Shown here piece by piece: positions 44,603 to 54,650 of a stretch of DNA of 64,000 bases. A program made the position numbers and the translations under genes. The DNA lies in NCBI RefSeq assembly GCF_900098745.1, contig NZ_FQTT01000001.1:372001-436000 (forward strand). Reading direction: 5' to 3'. The notes below the pieces were generated by a model. That model was not told where the DNA came from and ran no database searches. It was given only the letters and a program-made list of their open reading frames with translations. Source of the DNA: Actinomyces glycerinitolerans. GTDB lineage: Bacteria; Actinomycetota; Actinomycetes; Actinomycetales; Actinomycetaceae. The number at the start of each line of letters is the position of its first letter. The first letter of the stretch is position 1.

Positions 44603-45481
44603 ATGACCACCATCCCGTCCTTCACCATGAACAACGGCATCGACATCCCGGCGCTGGGTTACGGCGTCTTCCAGATGACCTCCGACCAGGTGCTCGAGCA
44701 CCTGCCGCAGGCCCTCGAGCTGGGCTACCGGCACATCGACACGGCCAACGCCTACTTCAACGAGGTCGCCGTCGGCGAGGTGGTGCGCGATGCGATCGCC
44801 ACCGGCACCGTGAAGCGTGAGGACCTGTTCATCACCACCAAGCTGTTCCCGCAGTCCTACCCCTACGCGCAGGCCGTCAAGGACATCGACGCCACCCTGG
44901 AGCGCCTGGGTCTGGACTACGTTGACCTGCTGCTGTTCCACCAGCCCTACGGCGAGTACACCTCCGGCTGGAAGGCCATGGAGGAGGCCGTGGCCGCGGG
45001 CAAGGTCCGCTCCATCGGCCTGTCCAACTTCCCCATCGCCAAGTTCCAGGAGATTCTGGACGTCGCCGACATCAAGCCGGTCGTCAACCAGGTTGAGGCC
45101 CACCCGCGCTGGAACCAGCACGAGCTGAAGGCGCAGATGGACCAGGCCGCCGACACCGAGGTCCTGGTGGAGGCCTGGTACCCGCTCGGCCACGGCGACA
45201 AGACCCTGCTTGAAGAGCCCGCGATCACCGCGGCCGCGCAGCGCACGGGCGCCACTGCCGCCCAGGTGATCCTGGCCTGGCACCTGGCGGAGAAGAACAT
45301 CACCTTCCCCAAGACCCTCAACCCCGCCCACATGGCCGACAACCTCGCCGCGCTCGACGTGAAGTTGACGGAGGCGGAGATCGCTGCGATCAACGAGATC
45401 CCGCAGGCCCCCTACTACGTGGTCCCGGACGAGCCGCCCACCTTCACGACGACGGTCATGGACTACTCCCAGCAGGCCTGA
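44603..45481 (+). CDS. aldo-keto reductase
   Basis: A 292-residue NADPH-dependent reductase with the (beta/alpha)8 barrel of the AKR5/2,5-diketo-gluconate reductase type. Catalytic tetrad: Asp and Tyr in HIDTANAYFNE, Lys in FITTKLFP, His in LLLFHQPYG. It is preceded by CAGGAGCG. It is divergent from the LysR gene and followed 89 bases later by a paralogue, suggesting a small stress or detoxification regulon. The natural substrate is unknown. Confidence 0.93.
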   Translation: MTTIPSFTMNNGIDIPALGYGVFQMTSDQVLEHLPQALELGYRHIDTANAYFNEVAVGEVVRDAIATGTVKREDLFITTKLFPQSYPYAQAVKDIDATLERLGLDYVDLLLFHQPYGEYTSGWKAMEEAVAAGKVRSIGLSNFPIAKFQEILDVADIKPVVNQVEAHPRWNQHELKAQMDQAADTEVLVEAWYPLGHGDKTLLEEPAITAAAQRTGATAAQVILAWHLAEKNITFPKTLNPAHMADNLAALDVKLTEAEIAAINEIPQAPYYVVPDEPPTFTTTVMDYSQQA

Positions 45482-45570
45482 CCCGTCCTCGCCTGGCCGG
45501 TCGCCACGGCGTCGGCCAACTGCCGAGATCGGCCCCCGACCACTCAAGACCCGCATCAGGAGAGAAACCC

Positions 45571-46458
45571 ATGACCACCACCGTCCCCGCCAAGACCCTC
45601 AACAACGGCGTCGAGATGCCCGTGCTCGGCTACGGCGTCTTCCAGACCCCGCCCGATGAGACCGAGCGCTGCGTGAGCGAGGCCCTCGAGGTCGGCTACC
45701 GGCTCATCGACACCGCCCAGGCCTACGGCAACGAGGAGGGCGTAGGCGCCGCCGTCGCGAAGAGCGGCCTGCCGCGCGAGGAGGTGTTCATCACCTCCAA
45801 GATCTGGGTGTCCAACATGAACTACGAGCGCGCCACCGCCTCCATCGACGAGTCGCTGGAAAAGCTCGGCACCGACCACATTGACCTGATGCTGCTGCAC
45901 CAGGCGATGGGCGACTACCCGGGCGCCTACCGGGCCATGGAGGACGCCTACAAGGCCGGCAAGCTGCGCGCCATCGGCGTGTCCAACTTCTACCCCGAGC
46001 GCCTGGTGGATGTGGCCGCACTGGCCGAGATAACGCCGGCCGTCAACCAGATCGAGACGCACCCCTTCCGCCAGGCCGACGCCGCGCACGCGGTCATGGC
46101 CGAACTCGGCGTGGTGCACGAGGCCTGGGCGCCCTTCGCCGAGGGGCAGAACAACATCTTCGCCAACCCGGTCCTCGCCGAGATCGGCGCCAAGTACGGC
46201 AAGAAGCCCGGCCAGGTGATCCTGCGGGCCCTGATCCAGAAGGACGTCGTGGTCATCCCGAAGTCCACGCACCGCAACCGCATGGAGGAGAACTTCGACG
46301 TCTTCGACTTCGAACTGACCGAGGAGGACCTGGCCACCTTCTCCGCCCTGGACGACGGCACGCTGCCGCGCATCTTCGACCACTACGACCCGAAGGTCGT
46401 GGGCTGGCTGCTGCGCGACATGGTCAAGCAGCAGATCGGCGGCGGCTCGCTGTACTGA
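45571..46458 (+). CDS. aldo-keto reductase
   Basis: A 295-residue paralogue of the upstream gene. Tetrad: Asp and Tyr in LIDTAQAYGNEEG, Lys in FITSKIWV, His in LMLLHQAMGDY. The cofactor-binding end has VVIPKSTHRNRMEENFDVFDF, the standard AKR signature for the 2'-phosphate of NADPH. AGGAGA precedes the ATG. It is probably co-transcribed with the preceding reductase. Confidence 0.93.
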   Translation: MTTTVPAKTLNNGVEMPVLGYGVFQTPPDETERCVSEALEVGYRLIDTAQAYGNEEGVGAAVAKSGLPREEVFITSKIWVSNMNYERATASIDESLEKLGTDHIDLMLLHQAMGDYPGAYRAMEDAYKAGKLRAIGVSNFYPERLVDVAALAEITPAVNQIETHPFRQADAAHAVMAELGVVHEAWAPFAEGQNNIFANPVLAEIGAKYGKKPGQVILRALIQKDVVVIPKSTHRNRMEENFDVFDFELTEEDLATFSALDDGTLPRIFDHYDPKVVGWLLRDMVKQQIGGGSLY

Positions 46459-46486
46459 GGCCTTACGCAGCACGCCGGGGTGTAGG

Positions 46487-46935
46487 ACGACGGGCGCCGA
46501 CGAGCTCGGCGCGAATCCGGAGGGCTACTCGCTTTTGGGCGGCTCCGCGGGTGCGCGCCTGGCCGCCTACCTGGGGTCCTACGGCCCCGCCCGATTCGGG
46601 GGCGACGACGTGCCCGGCCCCGGCGCCGTCGTCATACAGTACACGGGGCAATCGGACCTCTCCGGCGCGGAGCCCGCGACCGCTGAGCCTCACCCGGGTG
46701 AGGCGGCCCGAGCCAACAGAAGGCATGGGGAAAAGCCGCCTACGAGCGCGGTGAGGGCGAGCTGGAGCACCTGAACTTCATGCCGCACGCCTTCGATGAG
46801 GGCGCCGCCTGCCACTACCCCGCCCGCGGCACGCACCCGCGCTGGAGCAACGACGTCGTCGCCTGGAGCCAGCACGGCGGCGGGCTGGAGCTCTTCCCGC
46901 ACGACGCCGAGGTCATGGGCTGGTTGTTCCGGTAG
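46487..46935 (+). pseudogene. decayed alpha/beta hydrolase (esterase) and an unassigned C-terminal remnant
   Basis: One frame without a start codon reads GADELGANPEGYSLLGGSAGARLAAYLGSYGP and continues to VIQYTGQSDLSG, the nucleophile-elbow region (GGSAG) of a bacterial esterase/lipase of the BD-FAE type, then degrades. A second frame from about 46736 to a TAG at 46933-46935 reads well (HLNFMPHAFDEGAACHYP, ending EVMGWLFR) but has no start. The N-terminus and catalytic acid/His are missing, so this is a remnant of one or two genes. I cannot tell whether both pieces belong to the same parent. Confidence 0.65.
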
Positions 46936-47016
46936 CCCACGTAGGGCGCGCCACCTATAGGGTTGTGCCGACGGCCGCCGTCGAGCAGCGGCGTCTTGAA
47001 AACGGAGGGGACGAGA

Positions 47017-48024
47017 ATGCGTACGCGGCACCTGGGAACTCTGGAGGTATCCGAGATCGGCATGGGTTGCATGGGCCTGTCCCACGGCTACGGGCACATC
47101 CCGCCGGAGGCGGAGTCGGTCGCGGCGATCCGCGCCGCCCATGAGGCCGGCTGCACCTTCTTCGACACCGCCGAGGCCTACGGACCGAACCTCGACCCGG
47201 CCAACCGGGGCCACAATGAGCGCATCGTCGGCAAGGCGGTCGCCCCCTTCCGGGACGACGTCGTCCTGGCCACCAAGCTGCATCTGCCGACCGAGGAAGT
47301 GCGGGCCGACGGCGTGGTGGACACGCTGCGCCACCACCTGGTGGCCTCCCTGGCGCGCCTGGGTACCGACTGCGTCGACCTGTACTACCTGCACCGTGTC
47401 AACCCCGAGGTGCCGGTTGAGGAGGTGGCCGACGGCATGGGCCGCCTCATCCAGGAGGGGCTGATTCGCGGCTGGGGCCTGTCCCAGGTGGACGTGCCGG
47501 TCATCCGCGCCGCCCACGAGGTGACGCCCGTGTCCGCCGTGCAGAACATCTACTCCATGGTTGAGCGCGGCATCGAGGCAGAGGTCCTGCCGTACTGCGC
47601 CGAGCAGGGCATCGGCGTCGTCCCCTTCTCCCCCATCGCCTCGGGGCTGTTGTCCGGGAAGGTCACCACGGCCACACAGTTCGAGACCCACGACGACGTG
47701 CGCAACCTGGTGCCGCAGCTGCGGCCCGAGAACCTGGCCGCCAACCAACCGATCGTGGATCTGCTGGCCCGCTTCGCCGCCGAGAAGGGCGTCGCCAGCG
47801 CCCAGATCAGCCTGGCGTGGATGCTCGCGAAGTGGCCGCATGTGGTGCCGATTCCGGGTTCGAAGCGCAAGGAGCGGATCCTGGAGAACCTCGGCGCTGC
47901 GGATGTCTCGCTCACAGGCGCGGAGCTGGACCGGCTGGAGGCGGCGCTGGACGCCGTCGAGGTTCACGGGCACCGCGGCTTCGACGAGTCCGAGGGACGC
48001 AGTTTTCTACGCGGCTCTCGCTGA
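47017..48024 (+). CDS. aldo-keto reductase, AKR13-like
   Basis: A 335-residue reductase from ATG 47017 with GGAGGGG upstream. It opens MRTRHLGTLEVSEIGMGCMGLSHGYG. Tetrad: Asp and Tyr in FFDTAEAYGPN, Lys in VLATKLHLP, His in YYLHRVNP. The cofactor loop is VVPIPGSKRKERILENLGA. It belongs to a different AKR branch (YajO/plant auxin-induced-like) from the two genes upstream. The corA gene starts 35 bases after its stop. Confidence 0.93.
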   Translation: MRTRHLGTLEVSEIGMGCMGLSHGYGHIPPEAESVAAIRAAHEAGCTFFDTAEAYGPNLDPANRGHNERIVGKAVAPFRDDVVLATKLHLPTEEVRADGVVDTLRHHLVASLARLGTDCVDLYYLHRVNPEVPVEEVADGMGRLIQEGLIRGWGLSQVDVPVIRAAHEVTPVSAVQNIYSMVERGIEAEVLPYCAEQGIGVVPFSPIASGLLSGKVTTATQFETHDDVRNLVPQLRPENLAANQPIVDLLARFAAEKGVASAQISLAWMLAKWPHVVPIPGSKRKERILENLGAADVSLTGAELDRLEAALDAVEVHGHRGFDESEGRSFLRGSR

Positions 48025-48058
48025 GGCCGACGGCGCCCTACTACACCGAGGAGAATCC

Positions 48059-48976
48059 GTGCACTACCTGATCGACGAGTCACTGACTCCGTGCGCACCG
48101 AAGGAGCTGCGCAACACGGACAGACAGTTCGTCGCCGTGCTGACTCCCGATCAGTGGACCCAGCGCCGCAGCACCTTCGAGCTGGGCATCGACATCGACC
48201 CCGACCCCGACGTCGCCCTGGGCACTCAGGCCGAGGTCAACTACGACGCGATCACCGGCACGATCTTCATCCCGGACCACACGTCGCCCGATGCTCCGGA
48301 TAAGCGCTTCGCCTTCGCATTGGATGAGAAGGGCGTGGTCCTCATCGACGCCCAGGAGACGGCCGCGGGACTCGTGGCGGCCATCGCCGCCGCACGTCGC
48401 TGGCGTCGACCGGGGCTGGAGCGTTTCCTGGCCGACTTCCTCATGCAGATCATCAAGGACGACGCGGCCCTCCTGCGCGGCTACGAGCGCGAACTCGACC
48501 GCATGGAGGACGCGATTCTGGCAGACACGGCCGCGGGCGCGTCGGAACGCATCAACGATATGCGCTCCGAACTACGCGACCTCGACACCCACTACAACGA
48601 CCTCATGGACCTGACCCAGGTCCTAGAGGAGAACGAGAACGGCTTCTTCCGCGAGGAGGACCTGCGGTACTTCCGCACGGTCTACGGCCGACTCGACAAA
48701 CTGCGCGATCAGGCATCCTCCCTGCGCGACCAGGCCCTCCAGATGCGTGACCTGTACAAGATGCACCTGGACGTGCGGCAGAACCACATTATGGCGGCGC
48801 TCACGATCGTCACCGCGATTTTCGCGCCGCTGACGCTCATCGTCGGCTGGTACGGGATGAACTTCGAGCACATGCCCGAGCTCGCGTGGCCGTGGAGCTA
48901 TCCGGCCGTCGCGGTCCTGAGCGTTCTGGTGGTCATCGGCTGTATCGTCTTCTTCAAGCACCGCAAATGGCTGTGA
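48059..48976 (+). CDS. corA: CorA-family magnesium/cobalt transporter
   Basis: A 305-residue channel subunit read from GTG 48059, which has GAGGAG eight bases upstream. A cytoplasmic domain with long alpha helices (about 110-245, coiled-coil pattern with many Asp/Glu) is followed by two membrane helices at the end. The loop between them carries YGMNF, the GMN motif that sets Mg2+ selectivity. The C-terminus is basic (KHRKWL). It works as a pentamer. Confidence 0.93.
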   Translation: MHYLIDESLTPCAPKELRNTDRQFVAVLTPDQWTQRRSTFELGIDIDPDPDVALGTQAEVNYDAITGTIFIPDHTSPDAPDKRFAFALDEKGVVLIDAQETAAGLVAAIAAARRWRRPGLERFLADFLMQIIKDDAALLRGYERELDRMEDAILADTAAGASERINDMRSELRDLDTHYNDLMDLTQVLEENENGFFREEDLRYFRTVYGRLDKLRDQASSLRDQALQMRDLYKMHLDVRQNHIMAALTIVTAIFAPLTLIVGWYGMNFEHMPELAWPWSYPAVAVLSVLVVIGCIVFFKHRKWL

Positions 48977-49192
48977 CAGCCATAAACGGCGCTTCCGGGA
49001 GGCACTGGCAGGGACTCCCGAAATCGGAAAGACCGGCATAACCTGCCGAAGGCAGCGCAGTGCGGCGCCGGCGGCCGCGACGCGTTACCCGTGCCGGTCA
49101 GGGCACGCCACTCTCGCCGGTCTCGGTGCAAAGCCACCAGGACAGAACGCCGAATAAACATCAAGCAAAGCCGGAAACCGGAGGAAATCACC

Positions 49193-49861
49193 ATGACCAC
49201 CATCGCCATCATCGGCGGCGGCCCGGGACTGGGCCGCGCCGTCGCCCGCCGCTTCGGGCGGGAGGGCTTCGACGTCGCCCTGATCTCCCGCAGCCGTCAG
49301 CACCTGGACGAGCGGGTTGCCGCCCTGAGTGCCGACGGCGTCAACGCTCGCGGCTACGTCGCCGACGGCCGCGACGGCGAGGCGCTGGCCCGGGCCCTGG
49401 CCGACGCCGCCGGTGAGCTCGGCCCCATCGAGGTGCTCCAGTGGAGTCCCGTGCCGGCCCGCGAGTTCATGAAGCCCGTGCTGGAGACGAGCGCCGAGGA
49501 CCTGGTCGGCCCCATCGAGATGTCCGTCTACGGCCCCGTCAACGCGGTGCGCCAGGTGCTGCCGGGCATGCGTGAGCTCGGCCGCGGCACGATCCTGCTT
49601 ATCAACGGAGGCTCCGCCGTCCGCCCGGGCCCGAACGTCACCGGCACCTCGGTCGCCTTCGCCGGGGAGAGCGCCTACGGGCAGCTCCTCCACGACGCGC
49701 TCGCCCCGGAGGGGATTCACGTCGCCCAGCTGATCATTCCGCGCGGCATCGGCGGAGGCGAGCCCTCCCACGAGCCGGAGGCCCTGGCCGACCGCATCTG
49801 GGAACTGCACGCACAGCACGACGGCGACTTCCGCACCTTCGTGGAGCCCATGGACGCCTGA
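49193..49861 (+). CDS. atypical short-chain dehydrogenase
   Basis: A 222-residue SDR from ATG 49193 with GGAGGA upstream. The NAD(P) loop GGGPGLGRAVARRFG and VALISRS are clear, and NGGSAV holds the position of the catalytic Ser. The YxxxK motif is not present in normal form: the aligned segment reads SAYGQLLHDAL, so the Lys is missing. It may be inactive or use a different mechanism, as in several SDR-fold regulators. It is short for the family (usually about 250). It lies in its own unit after corA. Confidence 0.85.
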   Translation: MTTIAIIGGGPGLGRAVARRFGREGFDVALISRSRQHLDERVAALSADGVNARGYVADGRDGEALARALADAAGELGPIEVLQWSPVPAREFMKPVLETSAEDLVGPIEMSVYGPVNAVRQVLPGMRELGRGTILLINGGSAVRPGPNVTGTSVAFAGESAYGQLLHDALAPEGIHVAQLIIPRGIGGGEPSHEPEALADRIWELHAQHDGDFRTFVEPMDA

Positions 49862-49967
49862 CCCTGGCCGCCTGAACCCGCCCAATCCACTCCACCTGGC
49901 CGGGCGCATCGCGGCGTCAGCCCTGCCGGAGCGCTTGCCCGCCGGGAAAACCGGGCGGCATAATTTT

Positions 49968-50001
49968 GGGGAGCCACCCGGCGGCAACCGGATGACTCCC
50001 C
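49968..50001 (-). terminator. terminator-like hairpin after the 47-aa ORF
   Basis: GGGGAG / CTCCCC outer arms and CCGG / CCGG inner arms form an interrupted stem 13 bases past the small ORF stop on the minus strand. There is no U-tract. Confidence 0.45.
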
Positions 50002-50013
50002 GAGGCAGACGGC

Positions 50014-50157
50014 TCAGTTGAACCACCTGCCGAGGGCATCCACAAGGACACCAATGGCCCGGATCAGATGAGCGAGAGACTCGAACACTTCGCTCACCTG
50101 CCGGGCCATTCCCTTGCCCTTGCGGACTTTGGCATGCCGGCCTTTCGGCTTGGACAT
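50014..50157 (-). CDS. 47-residue basic amphipathic peptide, unannotated small ORF
   Basis: A small ORF starts at ATG 50157 with a strong purine-rich site (GGAGGGAGG) upstream, and ends in TGA. The peptide begins with a very basic stretch (MSKPKGRHAKVRKGKG) and continues as an amphipathic or hydrophobic helix from about residue 18 (VSEVFESLAHLIRAIGVLVDAL, ending GRWFN). It has no cysteine. Composition and length are like leaderless bacteriocins, type I toxins or small nucleoid/membrane peptides, but none can be assigned. A hairpin follows and an inverted repeat array lies upstream. Confidence 0.55.
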   Translation of the reverse strand: MSKPKGRHAKVRKGKGMARQVSEVFESLAHLIRAIGVLVDALGRWFN

Positions 50158-50263
50158 GGCCCCCCACCTCCCTCCTGGCTCCTACCTCCTCGGCCAAGGA
50201 CATGGATTGTTCCGAGAGGAGGTGCCGAAGAAGGCGCTTCTGACGCGGAATCACCTTCAAGAA

Positions 50264-50432
50264 CACGCCCCGTTGGACCGCCCACGCCCCGTTGGACCGC
50301 TCACGCCCCGTTGGACCGCTGTAACCGGCGGCTACGGCGGTCCAACGGGGGAACAGGGGTCCAACGGGGGAACAGGGGTCCAACGGGGGAACAGGGGTCC
50401 AACCGGGAGACGGGGGTCCAACGGGCGGGTCG
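50264..50432. repeat. inverted arrays of 19-bp repeats
   Basis: Three 19-bp units of CACGCCCCGTTGGACCGCT lie at 50264-50320, a 17-base spacer follows (50321-50337), then five units of the complementary type, GGGTCCAACGGGGGAACAG, at 50338-50432, the last two diverged. The shared core is CGGTCCAACGGGG and its complement. The array can fold into a large cruciform. Repeats abut with no spacers, so it is not CRISPR. It lies between the small-peptide gene and the Fic gene. Confidence 0.9.
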
Positions 50433-50580
50433 GCGGCCGCGCACGCCAACACCCAAGACACCCAACCGCACGCAGACACCCAACCACTCACACAACCAGC
50501 CCTTGCACGCTCCGAGACGACGCAATGCCCGAGGGCTCCTAGGGTTATCGGCACCTACCGTCAGCCTTTCAACGCCATCA

Positions 50581-50599
50581 TTACCGCCAGTGACGGTAA
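50581..50599 (+). promoter_or_regulatory. possible operator for the Fic gene
   Basis: TTACCG-N7-CGGTAA inverted repeat, with further CCGCCA/TGGCGG pairing around it (50584-50610), lies about 60 bases upstream of the fic ATG. The Fic protein has its own C-terminal winged helix and could bind here. Confidence 0.45.
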
Positions 50600-50657
50600 A
50601 CTTTGGCGGTGATCGGCGTCTCATACGATCGGACGCCGTCGGACCGACAGGAAGCAG

Positions 50658-51626
50658 ATGGCTTATACGCCCCCCTTCACCCGCACGCCCGCAATCGACA
50701 ACTTATGCATGGAGATCGCGGAACTCGTTGGGACGCTCGGCCCCGCTTCCCCACTGAGCACGAGCCCGCAGCTGCACCGCGAGCTGCGCATTCGCACGAT
50801 CCACTCCTCGCTCATGATCGAGGGCAATGTCCTCTCAGAAGACGCCGTCACGGCGATCATCGACGGCAAACGCGTGCTCGGGCCATCCCGGGAGATTCGT
50901 GAGGTCGAGAATGCCCACCGCGCCTACGAAATCATGGACCAGTTGGATCCATACTCGATCACCGATCTCCTGCGGGCCCATGGCGTGATGATGGACGGGA
51001 TCATTGAAGACGCCGGTCGGCTGCGCAATGCAAATGCCGGTGTCTTCGACGGCGATCGGCTCATCCATGCGGGCACGCCCGCCGCCTACGTGCCCGAGGT
51101 CATGGCCGAGCTGTTCGACTGGATGCGGCACACCGACCTCCACCCGCTGCTCGTTTCCTGTGTCTTCCACTACAAGTTCGAGTTCATTCATCCCTTCACC
51201 GATGGCAATGGCCGGACCGGGCGGTTGTGGCACGCATTGCTGCTGGCCCGTTGGCGCCCAGTCCTGAGGTGGCTGCCGATTGAGACGGTGATCCGCGACC
51301 GGCAGCGGGAGTATTACGCGACGCTCGCCCATTCGAACGCCGTGGGCACCTGCGAGGACTTTGTCGCCTTTATGCTCACCGTGATCCGCCAGGCGCTGAT
51401 GCCGTATGCGAAGCCCTCTGCGCAAACTGTCGCGGACAGCCGCGAGGAGCAGGCGCTGAGCCTCTTTTCGGGGAGCCCGACGGCGACCGTCGCCGACCTG
51501 GCCGACCTCCTCGGCTGCTCCCGCCGGACCGCCGAACGTGTCGTCGCCGACCTGCGCGCCTCGGGCCGCCTGCGGCGCGAGGGCAGCGCCCGGGCGGGCC
51601 GCTGGCGGGTCACGGACGCGGACTAG
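50658..51626 (+). CDS. Fic-family adenylyltransferase, class II, with C-terminal winged helix
   Basis: A 322-residue protein that transfers AMP (or another nucleotide) from ATP to a target hydroxyl. The Fic motif is complete: HPFTDGNGRTGR at 178-189. An N-terminal autoinhibitory helix carries SLMIEGN (51-57), the S/T-xxx-E-G/N pattern with Glu55 blocking the ATP site, which defines class II. The C-terminal 60 residues form a winged-helix domain (ATVADLADLLGCSRRTAERVVADLRASGRL), common in Fic proteins of this size. No separate antitoxin gene is adjacent, consistent with intramolecular inhibition. The target is unknown. Confidence 0.94.
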   Translation: MAYTPPFTRTPAIDNLCMEIAELVGTLGPASPLSTSPQLHRELRIRTIHSSLMIEGNVLSEDAVTAIIDGKRVLGPSREIREVENAHRAYEIMDQLDPYSITDLLRAHGVMMDGIIEDAGRLRNANAGVFDGDRLIHAGTPAAYVPEVMAELFDWMRHTDLHPLLVSCVFHYKFEFIHPFTDGNGRTGRLWHALLLARWRPVLRWLPIETVIRDRQREYYATLAHSNAVGTCEDFVAFMLTVIRQALMPYAKPSAQTVADSREEQALSLFSGSPTATVADLADLLGCSRRTAERVVADLRASGRLRREGSARAGRWRVTDAD

Positions 51627-51709
51627 GCGCAAGACGTTGGCCGCGTGGCCCTCATGAGCGCAGGCGGCCCCACCTGTGCGAAGTCGCGTAGGTCCAAAAC
51701 GCGGGCCCC

Positions 51710-53098
<1,389 letters not shown>

Positions 53099-53258
53099 GA
53101 GTGTCTCCTTGTTGGCGACGGCGGGCCGCGGGAGCGGCCCCGGACCTGTCTGCCCGGAACCATACCGGCAGGCGACCGCCGCCGTCGCGCCGGGTCCGAA
53201 GGCGCGCGGGACGACGGCGCGGCACCCGCCATCCCGGACGGGGCGCCGGCCGGCCGCC

Positions 53259-54488
53259 TCAGCCGGCGAACAGGGCGACCGCGTCGGGGGCGTGCAGGCG
53301 CCGCACCGCGGCGGCCACCCGCTCGTCGGTGTCGGTCAGGGACATGCGCACATGCCCGGCGCCGGCCGCGCCGTAGAAGTCCCCGGGGGCGACGACGATC
53401 CCCAGTTCGGCGAAGGCGCCCACCAGATCCCAGGCGCTCATGGACGCCGACCCGCTCAGCCACAGGTATAGACCGGCGACCGAGTCGGGGTCACCCACCA
53501 GGCCGACGGCGGCCGTCGCCTCCAGCAGCGCCTCACGCCGGGCCCGGTAGACGGCCTGCTGCGCCACCACGTGCGCGTCGTCGGCGAGGGTGGCGGCCAG
53601 GGCGGCCTGCACGGGCGCCGGCGGAAGCATGCCGGTGTGGCGGCGCACCTCGGTGACGGCGGCCACCAGCGTCGGGTCGCCGGCGAGGAAGGCGGCCCGG
53701 TAGCCGGCGAGGTTGGACTGCTTGGACAGGGAGTACAGGGCGAGCAGGCCGGTGAGGTCGGGGGTGCCGTCGGGGCCGGTGCCGGTCACGCGGGCGTCGA
53801 GCAGGCTGGGGACGCCGTCTGTGGCCCAGGGCTGTTCCCAGGCGAGTTCGGCGTAGCACTCGTCGGACAGGACGACGACACCGCGCGGCCGCGCCCAGGC
53901 GACGATGCGGGCGAGCTGGTCGACGCCGAGAACATGCCCGTCGGGGTTGCCGGGACTGTTGAGCCAGATGGCGACGAGCCGACCGTCGGGCAGCTCCCAG
54001 GAGTCGGGGTCGGCGGCGGTGTCGACCGGGACGGGGGTGGCGCCCGCCAGGCGGGCACCGACGTCGTAGGTGGGGTAGGCGGCGCGCGGATGGGCGATGA
54101 GGTCACCGGGGCGGGCGCCGAGCTGGAGCGGCAGCTGGGCCACGGACTCCTTGGAGCCGATGGTGGGGATCACGGCGGCGTCGCTCAGGCCCGTGACGCC
54201 GCGACGGCGCCGCATCCAGTCGATGATGGCGGCGCGCACCTGCGGGGTGCCGTCGGCGGGCGGGTAGCCGGGGGCGTTCGCGGCGGCCGCAAGGGCCTCG
54301 CGGGCGATCGCCGGACTGGGGTCCACGGGCGTGCCGATGGACAGGTCGACGACGCCGCCCGGGTGCTGGGCGGCCCGCTGCCGGTAGGGGCGCAGGGAGT
54401 GCCAGGGGAAGTCGGGCAGGGCGAGCGGACGAGGCAGGGCGGCCGGAGCGGTGGCGGGGTCGGGGCAGGCGGGCGTGGAGGCATTCAC
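53259..54488 (-). CDS. dapC: succinyldiaminopimelate transaminase
   Basis: A 409-residue PLP aminotransferase of the lysine/diaminopimelate pathway. It shows ALPDFPWHSLRPYRQRA at the start, typical of actinobacterial DapC, and VVLSDECYAELAWEQ with the PLP-binding Asp and Tyr. The PLP Lys is in YSLSKQSNLAGYRAAFL. In actinobacteria dapC normally follows fdxA directly. Here the two are separated by an antitoxin-like gene on the other strand. The first 20 residues are low-complexity. Confidence 0.93.
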   Translation of the reverse strand: MNASTPACPDPATAPAALPRPLALPDFPWHSLRPYRQRAAQHPGGVVDLSIGTPVDPSPAIAREALAAAANAPGYPPADGTPQVRAAIIDWMRRRRGVTGLSDAAVIPTIGSKESVAQLPLQLGARPGDLIAHPRAAYPTYDVGARLAGATPVPVDTAADPDSWELPDGRLVAIWLNSPGNPDGHVLGVDQLARIVAWARPRGVVVLSDECYAELAWEQPWATDGVPSLLDARVTGTGPDGTPDLTGLLALYSLSKQSNLAGYRAAFLAGDPTLVAAVTEVRRHTGMLPPAPVQAALAATLADDAHVVAQQAVYRARREALLEATAAVGLVGDPDSVAGLYLWLSGSASMSAWDLVGAFAELGIVVAPGDFYGAAGAGHVRMSLTDTDERVAAAVRRLHAPDAVALFAG

Positions 54489-54650
54489 GCCGCCATTGTG
54501 TCGCGTTCTCGCGTCAACAGCAGCGCCCTCGCAGGCGGCGGCGTGATGCGTCTCATCTTCCGATACCTTTCAAACACTTGCTACACCTGATGCATCTGCT
54601 ACATTTATCGCAGACGAGGCAGCACCTGCTGCTCGTCCAAGGAGACCCCG

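Noticed and set aside
46690..47973. 427-codon minus-strand ORF
   Set aside because: Antisense shadow of the third aldo-keto reductase and the pseudogene; Gly/Arg/His-rich.
50264..50432. CRISPR array
   Set aside because: Units are 19 bp, adjacent without spacers, in two orientations, and no cas gene is in the window.
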